Below, in pieces: positions 1-5,819 of a stretch of DNA of 20,774 nucleotides. A model generated the notes under the pieces. It saw only the letters and a list, made by a program, of their open reading frames with translations, was not told the DNA's origin and searched no databases. Where the stretch lies: IMG/VR virus record IMGVR_UViG_3300049215_000306, positions 1 through 20,774 of that record; one strand, written 5' to 3'. Made by a program: the position numbers and the translations under genes. Within the stretch, counting starts at the first letter, position 1, and each line of letters begins with the position of its first letter. This DNA is from a virus.

Positions 1-2
1 TG

Positions 3-104
3 CAGGCGTCGGATGCGTTCAACCAGCACGCGTACACGGTCGAACGGAGCCCGCGCGGACAGCCTCGACTGGGCGTCCTGCGACGCCCGTACGGACGACA
101 ATGA
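3..104 (+). CDS. 3' end of an unidentified upstream protein (5' truncated by window)
   Basis: The frame beginning at position 3 is open from the window edge to a TGA at 102-104. That stop overlaps the ATG of the following methyltransferase as ATGA, the usual translational-coupling arrangement in this genome. About 33 residues are visible, ending in GVLRRPYGRQ, and G or C dominates third codon positions, as in the neighbouring real genes. The other two frames look less coding-like. No domain is recognisable. A gene just upstream of this block in a morphogenesis module could be a terminase subunit, but nothing in these residues proves it. The reading frame is likely; the function is unknown. 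Confidence 0.5.
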   Translation, partial: QASDAFNQHAYTVERSPRGQPRLGVLRRPYGRQ

Positions 105-796
105 GGCCGTACTACGAGCACGCAGGGATCACGATTTACCACGGCGACTGTCGCGACCTTCCTCCTACTCTTGAAGCTGATGCTTTGATCACGGATCCGG
201 TGTGGCCAGACTGCGAGCATGTGTTTCCAGGAATAGATGCTAAGGCGCTGCTCGCGTCGGCGCTCGATGTAGCGAACGTTCGTCGGGTCGTTGTACAGAT
301 CGGGTGTGGATCCGACGTGCGGTTTCTCGGTGCCGTGCCAGATCGATTTCCATTTTTTCGGACCTGTTGGTTAGAGTACGCGTGTCCTTCGTACTCAGGG
401 AGGCTGCTCAATACCGGAGACGTGGGATATGTGTTCGGAGAACCACCCATCGCGAAAAAAGGCGCGATGGTTCTGCCAGGAAAAACAACAGCAACCAGGA
501 CGACGTCGGCAGACTGGGCGAGAATTGCCCAACGGAAGGCCATCAGAAATGGGAAAGAGCGAGGACGATCTGAATTCAGCCTGTCAGAACATCCAACGCC
601 ACGTAGACTTGAGCATGTCCAATGGCTCGTGAAGTGGTTTGGTGGAGATAGCGTGGTGGATCCATTTGTCGGGAGCGGCACGACGCTGATCGCGGCGAAG
701 CGTTGCGGGATCCGCGCCATTGGAATCGATATCACTGAGCGATTCTGTGAAATGGCGGCGAACCGTCTCTCTCAGGAAGTCATGCAATTCGAATAG
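101..796 (+). CDS. DNA methyltransferase, beta-class amino-methylase (N6-adenine or N4-cytosine)
   Basis: This 231-residue protein has the layout of beta-class DNA amino-methyltransferases, with the catalytic motif before the SAM-binding motif. Near the N-terminus (about residues 24-36) lies ADALITDPVWPD, a motif IV equivalent in which the usual DPPY/DPPW reads DPVW. Near the C-terminus, DPFVGSGTT (residues 187-195) is a clear motif I SAM-binding loop, followed by a strand ending in GIDI that would carry the acidic ribose-binding residue. It would transfer a methyl group from SAM to a base at a sequence I cannot predict. No restriction enzyme is adjacent, so it looks like a solitary phage methylase, perhaps protecting phage DNA from host restriction. 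Its ATG overlaps the preceding stop. Sampled lines are about 50-57% GC, lower than the structural genes, suggesting separate acquisition. The altered motif IV leaves activity uncertain. Confidence 0.85.
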   Translation: MRPYYEHAGITIYHGDCRDLPPTLEADALITDPVWPDCEHVFPGIDAKALLASALDVANVRRVVVQIGCGSDVRFLGAVPDRFPFFRTCWLEYACPSYSGRLLNTGDVGYVFGEPPIAKKGAMVLPGKTTATRTTSADWARIAQRKAIRNGKERGRSEFSLSEHPTPRRLEHVQWLVKWFGGDSVVDPFVGSGTTLIAAKRCGIRAIGIDITERFCEMAANRLSQEVMQFE

Positions 797-807
797 GAAC
801 GCACGTT

Positions 808-817
808 GGAGGTTGTG
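808..817 (+). promoter_or_regulatory. Shine-Dalgarno GGAGGT ahead of the FmdB-like frame
   Basis: GGAGGT at 808-813 is one of the strongest ribosome binding sites in the window. It sits just before the codon GTA at 817 in the zinc-ribbon frame. The GTG at 815 lies in a different frame and is immediately followed by TAG. The site therefore marks where translation should begin, although no standard start codon is in frame there. Confidence 0.55.
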
Positions 818-1461
818 TAGCCACGCCAAATTACGGTCAAAAATGTCTCAACGAAACCTGCGGCTTCATCTTCAACGACCTGCGGCCGATGGCCCAGTCG
901 CACGTCTTGCCGCCCTGCCCGAAGTGCGGATCGGAGACCGAACGGGAGTACTCGCCGATCACATCGTTCTCGACCGCGCCGGCTGTGGTCGTCTTCAAAG
1001 CACCTGACGGCTCGTATCGGTACCCAGGACAAACCGAAGGCAAGACCATCGATCATTACTCGCGTCTGGGGTACGAGCGCGTCGAACTTCGCGGGTTTGC
1101 GGACGTTCGTCGGTTCGAACGGGAAGTGAACACGAAGGAGAGTCGGGAGATCGCGCAGCGAGCCGAACGGAGCATGGTCGCGCATCTTGAGGGCGTGCGT
1201 CGTCGACGGTCCGAGGTCTATAACGGCATGGCGAACGGCTTCGTGATCCCGGTGCGAGACAAGCAAGGTCGTCAGATCGGTACAAAAGTCGTAAGATTGT
1301 CGCCGGCGGGCATGGACACACTGCGGAACGCGATGCACGCGATGGATCAACGCGAGCGTCCTCGAGCGCGCGAGGCCGGATTCTTCGTCGACGCGTATTC
1401 GAACGACCGCGGCAGCCGGGACGAGTCGAGAGACGCACGGGGGAAGCGTTTTCGTGACTAG
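817..1461 (+). CDS. FmdB-like zinc-ribbon phage protein with long C-terminal extension (start codon non-standard)
   Basis: The frame encodes a CX4C...CX2C zinc ribbon: C10 and C15 (KCLNETC), then C34 and C37 (CPKCG), counting from codon 817. This matches the FmdB-type zinc-ribbon fold often found next to phage portal and terminase genes. The first ATG in frame is at 889, but starting there would remove C10 and C15 and destroy the ribbon. A strong GGAGGT lies at 808-813, so I place the start at GTA 817; the conservative alternative is 889-1461. The frame is open back to a stop at 748-750 with no ATG, GTG or TTG before 889. With about 214 residues it is much longer than classical FmdB proteins. 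The extension is charged and helical, with an Arg/Asp-rich tail. It overlaps the next gene by 8 bases. The role is unknown; a DNA- or protein-binding accessory is plausible. Confidence 0.7.
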   Translation, partial: VATPNYGQKCLNETCGFIFNDLRPMAQSHVLPPCPKCGSETEREYSPITSFSTAPAVVVFKAPDGSYRYPGQTEGKTIDHYSRLGYERVELRGFADVRRFEREVNTKESREIAQRAERSMVAHLEGVRRRRSEVYNGMANGFVIPVRDKQGRQIGTKVVRLSPAGMDTLRNAMHAMDQRERPRAREAGFFVDAYSNDRGSRDESRDARGKRFRD

Positions 1462-1915
1462 AGAGCGCCACGGACAGCACGGGACGCCGTTGTATTACGT
1501 CTGGAAGTCGATGAGGCAGCGGTGTCGTGACGCTGAATGTGAAGCCTTTCGATGGTACGGAGCGAAAGGCGTTGCCGTGTGTGAGCCGTGGTCGAAGTTT
1601 AGTGCGTTCTTCGCATGGGCACAGTCCAGCGGCTATCGTCGTGGCTTACAACTAGATCGAAAAGACAACAGCGGTCCCTATAGCCCAGATAATTGCCGGT
1701 GGACAACGGGCAAGGTCAACAGCAACAACCGGAGCAACAACGTGCTTCTGACCGCTTTCGGACGAACGATGACTCTCGCTGAATGGGCTGATGTATCTGG
1801 CCTGTCGTGGTCGAGGATTCGTGATCGTGTGTTTAAGTTGGGGTGGCCGGTTGAGCAGGCGTTGACCGTTCCGAAGTCGAATCGCTGGTCTGATCGACAA
1901 GCCGTGGTCGCCTGA
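1454..1915 (+). CDS. Homing-endonuclease-like / HNH-type DNA-binding protein
   Basis: This 153-residue protein starts at a GTG that overlaps the end of the zinc-ribbon gene. It has the pattern of a widespread family of phage-borne HNH/AP2-like proteins: YYVWKSMRQRC (residues 14-24), WYGAKGVAVCEPW (34-46), LDRKDNSGPYSPDNCRW (67-83) and NNRSNN (91-96). The conserved Asp, Asn and Cys residues of the core are present. The C-terminal part (about 100-137), with GRTMTLAEWADVSGL and GWPVEQALT, looks like the small helix-turn-helix module usual in these proteins. Such genes are typically mobile and sit between structural genes, which fits its position before the portal and its lower GC (about 53% in a sampled line). 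Nuclease activity is inferred. Its stop shares one base with the portal start (TGATG). Confidence 0.7.
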   Translation: MTRERHGQHGTPLYYVWKSMRQRCRDAECEAFRWYGAKGVAVCEPWSKFSAFFAWAQSSGYRRGLQLDRKDNSGPYSPDNCRWTTGKVNSNNRSNNVLLTAFGRTMTLAEWADVSGLSWSRIRDRVFKLGWPVEQALTVPKSNRWSDRQAVVA

Positions 1916-3972
1916 TGCCCCCCACCACCAACTACGAAATTCCACGACACGGCACGGGCAGCGACGTCCTGCTGGCCTTCCTGCTCGAGCAGATCAGTGA
2001 AGGGGAAGCCTGGCTGGCGGCGCAGCGGCCGGCGGTTGAGTGGGATTCCGTGCTCGACGGCATCGGGCCGAATCATTCGAACGCCGCCGTCGAGGGGCTG
2101 AGCAACGTCGGGTACGACAAGGTCGGCCGGAACGCCCGAGACATCGTGTCGTCGCTGTCCGACTTCCGGCACGACGGCGAGTTCAAGCCGCGCTGGGACA
2201 TGGGGCTGTACGAACGCGCCCATATCCTCACGAAGCTGGATCGCAACTGGTACGTGGAAACGAACGCGTACGACAAGCACCGGGCCAACCTGCAGTACGC
2301 CGTGGCGCTCGGCACCGGCTACCTCTACGAGATTTTCGACCGCGAAGACCAAGAGATCACGATGACGGCGGTGCCGCCCCAGAATGTGACGTTCGTCCAG
2401 CTTCCGGCCGATCACAACATTCAAAAAGCGTACATGGTCATCATCAAGGAAGAGGTCCCGATCAACCTCGCGCGCCGGCGCTACCACTTCCACCGTGACG
2501 CCCTGGTTCCGGATCGCGATGCCCCGAACTGGCTGATGAAGGGGCTCCGTAAGCTGCAGCGGCTGATGGGCGGATCGCCGGCGCTGCGCGTCGCCGGGAA
2601 CTCGCGACGGAACACCGGGTCGTTCCCGACGGTCGACGTCTTCCACGCGTACACGCTCGACAACGCGATCAACGACAAGCCCTTCGAAGTGACGATGGGG
2701 ACGCACGGCACGAACTGGTCGTACAAGGTGCCGTACATGGGTCAGGCGTTGCCGACCGGGAAGACGCTGCCTGGCGGGCTCAAAGAGACGCGGTCAGCGA
2801 ACGAGAACGACTGTCGGCTGTTCCCGTACCGTCGGTACACCCTGTTCACGCGTACACGTGTGATCTACGACGGGAGTTCGCCGTGGTGGCACGGCGAGGT
2901 TCCGCTGGCGCGCACCCGGTTCAACGACTGGGCGTGGGAAGCACTGGGCCGGTCCCTGATGGCCGAGCCGAAGACGATGCAAGACGGCATCGTCGCGCTG
3001 ATGCGGTACATCGAAGACAGCTGTGCCGCTCGACTCGACCCGCCGTACCTCTACGACGAGCAGGCGGCGTCCGAGGGCTTCGCGAAGAACTTCGATCCTC
3101 GGATGGCCGGGTCTCGAGCCGCGGCGGATCTGGGCAGCGGACGCGACCTGATCAAGTTCCCGGTGCCGTACCAGCTGTACGACGTGCCGACCGTCATTCC
3201 CGACTTCATCAAACAGCAGGAAGAGCGCATCGACAAGTACATGGGCACGCCGGACCTCGTCGCCGCTGCGAAGGCGAAGCAGGTTCCCGGCGAAGGGACG
3301 CTCGAGAAGCTGATCGAGATGGCCGGGCCGCTGGTCAAGGACATGATGCGGCAACTGGAAGCCCCGTTGCACTCGCTCGGCAAGTGGCGCGCGTCGTACT
3401 TTTTCCAGTTCTATTCGAAGGGCAAGGTCATCCAGGTCGCGGGTCCGGGGGACGATGACACCGATGACGCGGACGTGCGTCCAGACGACGGTCCGGCGGC
3501 TCCGCAGTGGAAGCGCGAGTCGGAGTCGTTCGACCAGGACAAGACGCACGACGAGCAGTACGACCCGTCGAAGCTCTTCGGCGTGATCGAAGGCGAGACG
3601 ACCGACCAGTGGCTCGAGCGCCGGCGGCTGATGATATCGGAGTTCAAGTTCGTCATCACCGAGTCCGGCGTGCACGAGATGAACCGGATGGTCAATCGGC
3701 TCGCCCTGCTGCAGCTACGGAAGGCCGGGCTGCCGATCGACTGGTGGACGATTGCGAAGGCGTTCAAGCTGTCCAATATGGGACCGGAGCCGGAAGGCAC
3801 CCACAACATGATGGAACGCTGGATCGCCGAGCAGCACATGACGCGCGAGCTTCAGGAAGAACTGCAGGCCGGTCAGCAGGGGCAGGGACCGGGTCGCCCG
3901 GCGACGAACAAGAAAGCGCCGACGATCAAAAAGAAGGACGGCGGGGCACGCAGCACCGTCGCAACCTCGTGA
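1915..3972 (+). CDS. Portal protein (head-to-tail connector)
   Basis: This 685-residue protein is in the position and size range of podovirus-type portals, which form the dodecameric ring at the capsid vertex through which DNA is packaged. Features consistent with a portal are an acidic, helix-rich N-terminal part (residues 20-120), a stretch VALGTGYLYEIFD around 129-141 resembling the conserved core, and PPQNVTFVQLPAD (about 154-166), the usual segment describing position-dependent strands. A long helical C-terminal region contains EMAGPLVKDMMRQLEAPLHSLGKW (about residues 464-487, shown without its first positions), like the clip and wing helices. An acidic stretch around 510-525 (DDDTDDADVRPDD) is followed by a Lys-rich tail. 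It is followed by the scaffold and capsid genes, as expected. The ATG overlaps the previous stop by one base. The identification rests on pattern and context, not on a database search. Confidence 0.8.
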   Translation: MPPTTNYEIPRHGTGSDVLLAFLLEQISEGEAWLAAQRPAVEWDSVLDGIGPNHSNAAVEGLSNVGYDKVGRNARDIVSSLSDFRHDGEFKPRWDMGLYERAHILTKLDRNWYVETNAYDKHRANLQYAVALGTGYLYEIFDREDQEITMTAVPPQNVTFVQLPADHNIQKAYMVIIKEEVPINLARRRYHFHRDALVPDRDAPNWLMKGLRKLQRLMGGSPALRVAGNSRRNTGSFPTVDVFHAYTLDNAINDKPFEVTMGTHGTNWSYKVPYMGQALPTGKTLPGGLKETRSANENDCRLFPYRRYTLFTRTRVIYDGSSPWWHGEVPLARTRFNDWAWEALGRSLMAEPKTMQDGIVALMRYIEDSCAARLDPPYLYDEQAASEGFAKNFDPRMAGSRAAADLGSGRDLIKFPVPYQLYDVPTVIPDFIKQQEERIDKYMGTPDLVAAAKAKQVPGEGTLEKLIEMAGPLVKDMMRQLEAPLHSLGKWRASYFFQFYSKGKVIQVAGPGDDDTDDADVRPDDGPAAPQWKRESESFDQDKTHDEQYDPSKLFGVIEGETTDQWLERRRLMISEFKFVITESGVHEMNRMVNRLALLQLRKAGLPIDWWTIAKAFKLSNMGPEPEGTHNMMERWIAEQHMTRELQEELQAGQQGQGPGRPATNKKAPTIKKKDGGARSTVATS

Positions 3973-4193
3973 TCGACCTCTCGACGACGCAACGGACATC
4001 GCTGACGATCGACGAGTGCCAAGAGATTTTCGGCGTCGGCCGGAAGACGATCTACAACTGGCTGACGTCGGGCAAGCTGGTCAAGGCCGACGCAGGCCGG
4101 GTCGACGTCGACTCTGTACGAGCGCGGTTGGTGTGCCTGACGCCGCCTGGTTTGGCGGAATGCGTGCCAACCTTACACACCAAGTTCGCGTAA
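3969..4193 (+). CDS. Small helix-turn-helix protein, excisionase/MerR-like (HTH_17 type)
   Basis: Translation from GTG at 3969, which overlaps the portal stop as GTGA, gives a 74-residue protein. Residues 12-54 match the excisionase/MerR-like winged helix: LTIDECQEIFGVGRKTIYNW supplies the helix-turn-helix, and LTSGKLVKADAGRVDVDSV supplies the wing with its typical Gly and Val positions. It should bind DNA. A DNA-binding regulator coupled to the portal gene is unusual. It could be a late-gene regulator, a DNA-recognition subunit for packaging (some small terminases use this fold), or a relic. The C-terminal 20 residues are unremarkable and contain two cysteines (56 and 65). A longer frame extends upstream through the portal gene, but that part is a shadow of the portal. 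The fold is quite certain and the role is not. Confidence 0.75.
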   Translation: MIDLSTTQRTSLTIDECQEIFGVGRKTIYNWLTSGKLVKADAGRVDVDSVRARLVCLTPPGLAECVPTLHTKFA

Positions 4194-4207
4194 CCCCTTC
4201 CAATCGT

Positions 4208-4236
4208 GAATGCTCCTACCGCATTCTTGCGTGCGG
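4208..4236 (+). promoter_or_regulatory. Overlapping alternative hairpins ahead of the 21-residue gene
   Basis: GAATGC (4208-4213) pairs with GCATTC (4221-4226) across a 7-base loop. CCGCA (4219-4223) can instead pair with TGCGG (4232-4236). The two stems share bases 4221-4223, so they exclude each other. The second ends directly before the Shine-Dalgarno AAGGAGG (4237-4243). This could tune translation of the downstream mini-gene, but stems of 5-6 bp are short and may be chance in GC-rich DNA. Confidence 0.3.
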
Positions 4237-4248
4237 AAGGAGGTTCCC

Positions 4249-4314
4249 ATGATGAACGCAGAAGTTCGCGACCGCCGAAAAGGGCGGAAGGGCGGACGCA
4301 AGAAGCACCGCTAA
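4249..4314 (+). CDS. Tiny highly basic peptide (21 residues)
   Basis: ATG at 4249 has an excellent ribosome binding site (AAGGAGG at 4237-4243, five bases away) and opens a 21-codon frame ending at TAA 4312-4314. The product starts MMNAEVRDRRKG and ends GGRKKHR; 10 of 21 residues are Arg or Lys. It has no fold that I recognise. The strong site argues that it is translated. The start and tail resemble the C-terminal part of the 39-residue protein at 4453 (both contain MMNA followed by an RKG...GGK/R-rich tail), and the nine bases GAGGTTCCC precede both start codons. Possible roles include binding DNA or RNA, or an acidic partner such as the scaffold. No function is assigned. Confidence 0.6.
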   Translation: MMNAEVRDRRKGRKGGRKKHR

Positions 4315-4321
4315 CCTCTGC

Positions 4322-4364
4322 TCGCCGAAATGAGCAGTCCACATAGGACTGGTCCCCTCGGCGA
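4322..4364 (+). other. Two-tier stem-loop in the portal-scaffold interval
   Basis: TCGCCGA (4322-4328) is complementary to TCGGCGA (4358-4364). Nested inside, CAGTCC (4335-4340) pairs with GGACTG (4346-4351) around an ACATA loop. There is no U tract afterwards, so it is not a classical terminator. Together with the hairpin at 4387-4412 it makes this non-coding stretch look like a structured RNA. Confidence 0.45.
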
Positions 4365-4386
4365 ACAAGGGTTGTGACCGGCGGGC

Positions 4387-4412
4387 AGGGGCGGCGTGTT
4401 GACGTCGCCCCT
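4387..4412 (+). other. Strong 11-bp hairpin with GTTG loop
   Basis: AGGGGCGGCGT (4387-4397) pairs with ACGTCGCCCCT (4402-4412) around GTTG, with a single G-T wobble. The stem is very stable but is followed by ACTCGAGACTCC rather than a T run, so a Rho-independent terminator is unlikely. It may be an mRNA processing or stability element or part of the leader of the 39-residue gene 40 bases downstream. Confidence 0.5.
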
Positions 4413-4452
4413 ACTCGAGACTCCCCACGATTCACTTTCCACGAGGTTCCCG

Positions 4453-4572
4453 ATGGCTCGACGAGGCAAGCGCGGACGCGGCAAGAAGGGTCGAGGCAAG
4501 GCCCACATCAAGACCACGATGATGAACGCGTTCGGTCGTAAGGGTAAGCGCGGCGGAAAGTCGCGGTACTAG
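4453..4572 (+). CDS. Small protamine-like basic protein (39 residues)
   Basis: ATG at 4453, with GAGG at 4443-4446 as ribosome binding site, opens a 39-residue frame ending TAG 4570-4572. Its composition is extreme: 8 Arg, 8 Lys and 9 Gly. It begins MARRGKRGRGKKGRGK, has a short central AHIKTTMMNAF, and ends GRKGKRGGKSRY. Such a sequence is expected to be disordered and to bind nucleic acid or an acidic surface. Its C-terminal half resembles the 21-residue peptide at 4249, including the DNA string ATGATGAACGC that forms the start of the first gene and lies internally in this one. A role in the head, for example neutralising DNA or interacting with the acidic portal or scaffold, is inference from location. 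Confidence 0.65.
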   Translation: MARRGKRGRGKKGRGKAHIKTTMMNAFGRKGKRGGKSRY

Positions 4573-4576
4573 CCAG

Positions 4577-4858
4577 ATGCCCCCTGTCACCGCAGGCGTC
4601 CCCGGAGCGACCGGCATGGATGCCAACGCACAGGGCGGGCAGCCAGCCGCCGGCGGACAACCGCAAGGCGGCGGACCAGACCTGAACGCGATGATGGGGC
4701 AGGTCCGGTCGGCAAGCGAACCCCTCATGCAGCTGCTGGGCGGACTACCGTTTCTCGCCCCCCAGCAAAAGAAGCTGAAGATGCTTCTGAAAGAAGTCAT
4801 AACCGGGATCGCCGCGAAGGCGCCTAAACAGACGCCATCAGCTGACGAACTCCCATAG
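4577..4858 (+). CDS. Small Gly/Gln/Pro-rich protein, unknown (possible head-assembly accessory)
   Basis: This 93-residue protein begins four bases after the preceding stop. Residues 1-36 are low-complexity and rich in Gly, Pro, Ala and Gln (for example QGGQPAAGGQPQGGGPD). Residues 37-85 look amphipathic-helical, with LNAMMGQVRSASEPLMQLLGG and QQKKLKMLLKEVITGIAAK as cores. I do not recognise a family. Its position directly before the scaffold and capsid genes suggests a head-assembly factor. The ribosome binding site is weak, so translation may depend on coupling to the gene before it. Confidence 0.6.
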   Translation: MPPVTAGVPGATGMDANAQGGQPAAGGQPQGGGPDLNAMMGQVRSASEPLMQLLGGLPFLAPQQKKLKMLLKEVITGIAAKAPKQTPSADELP

Positions 4859-4860
4859 CC

Positions 4861-4895
4861 ACTTCCGGAAACCGCGCTGCGGGAAGGAAGTAGGA
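4861..4895 (+). promoter_or_regulatory. Stem-loop containing a ribosome binding site ahead of the scaffold gene
   Basis: ACTTCC (4861-4866) pairs with GGAAGT (4886-4891), and inside it CCGC (4872-4875) pairs with GCGG (4879-4882). The GGAAGGAAG purine run that could serve as a ribosome binding site for the scaffold ATG at 4904 lies partly in this stem, while a second candidate AGGA (4892-4895) lies just outside it. Folding might limit scaffold synthesis. This is suggestive only. Confidence 0.35.
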
Positions 4896-4903
4896 CGGGG
4901 CAC

Positions 4904-5791
4904 ATGGCACTAGACCTGACAAGCTGGTTGATCAGCATCGGCATCGCGAAAGAGAAGGCCGAAGCACTCGCGCCGGATCTCAAGCCGGCCGAAGCGGCGA
5001 TCGAGCAGGGCGTTCTGCGGCAGGACGACTACAGCCGGAAGATGGGCGAGATCACGAAGCTGCAGGAAAAGCTCGACGACAACAACCGCAAGCTGAACGA
5101 GGACATCGCCGAGTTCGCAGCCATGAGCGTCGCCGACCAGGAAGCTGCCACGGAACTCCGCAACCGCATCGAACTGGCGGAAGACAAAGCGTTCAAGCTC
5201 ACCCAGAAAATTACCCGCTACGCCGAACAGAACGGCATCGACGTCAAGACGGTGATCGGCGACGTCGAGCCGGCGAAGGAACCCGTGAAGCCATCGGCGG
5301 CAGTGTTCGACGACGCGAAGCTCCGCGGCGAGTTCAACAACGCCATCGGTGGCGTCGCGTCCTACATGCTCGACTTGCAGGCCGCGCTACCGGACATCGC
5401 GCGTGAGCACGAAGAACTGACCGGCGAAAAATTCGATCAGCGCGGGTTCATCGCCGCGATCAAGGCCGACATCGCCGCGAAGAAGACCGGCAACCTCGAT
5501 CCGTTCAAACGGTGGGAAGCGGCGTACGGCATCGTCGAAAAGCGCACCGCGCGCGCGACGGCGAATCGTGAGGCCGATCTGAAGAAGGCGCGCGAAGAAG
5601 GTCGACTCGAGGGGCTGTCGCAGGCGGCACTGCCGGGCGGACAGCAGGGCGGGAACACCGAGCATCACTCGCCCGTGTTCCAGACGAAGAACGTCACGCA
5701 GGGCAGCATCCTGAAGCGTGAGCAACCGAGCACCCGGCTGCATGGAGCGATCAGCGCCCTGCAGACTGGCAAGTACCGGAAGACGGCGTAG
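4904..5791 (+). CDS. Capsid scaffolding protein (putative)
   Basis: This 295-residue, highly charged, mostly helical protein lies directly before the major capsid gene, where scaffolds are encoded. Residues about 30-110 form a long Lys/Glu-rich coiled-coil-like stretch (KMGEITKLQEKLDDNNRKLN and later ELAEDKAFKLTQKITRYAEQ), followed by a Pro-containing linker. A second helical region (about 150-245) includes KKAREEGRLEGL. The C-terminus is basic and short (LKREQ...GKYRKTA), and scaffold C-termini commonly bind the capsid protein. Scaffolds guide capsid protein into a procapsid and leave before DNA entry. No protease domain is seen. The assignment rests on composition and gene order; sequence conservation is typically low in this family. 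Confidence 0.7.
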   Translation: MALDLTSWLISIGIAKEKAEALAPDLKPAEAAIEQGVLRQDDYSRKMGEITKLQEKLDDNNRKLNEDIAEFAAMSVADQEAATELRNRIELAEDKAFKLTQKITRYAEQNGIDVKTVIGDVEPAKEPVKPSAAVFDDAKLRGEFNNAIGGVASYMLDLQAALPDIAREHEELTGEKFDQRGFIAAIKADIAAKKTGNLDPFKRWEAAYGIVEKRTARATANREADLKKAREEGRLEGLSQAALPGGQQGGNTEHHSPVFQTKNVTQGSILKREQPSTRLHGAISALQTGKYRKTA

Positions 5792-5819
5792 AGCCAACAC
5801 TTTTCGAGAGGACCGACCC

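Noticed and set aside
889-1461. ATG 889 as the true start of the zinc-ribbon gene
   Set aside because: It would lose the first Cys pair and has no ribosome binding site as good as GGAGGT at 808-813. I kept it only as the fallback.
1678-2706. A 342-codon minus-strand frame opposite the endonuclease-like and portal genes
   Set aside because: It is a shadow of the portal frame with an Arg/Val-rich low-complexity translation and no ribosome binding site or family.
4399-4404. TTGACG resembling a -35 promoter box
   Set aside because: There is no -10-like box at 16-18 bases, and it lies inside the 4387-4412 hairpin.
4387-4412. A Rho-independent terminator
   Set aside because: The stem is strong but no T run follows it; the next bases are ACTCGAGACTCC. 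I report it as a hairpin only.
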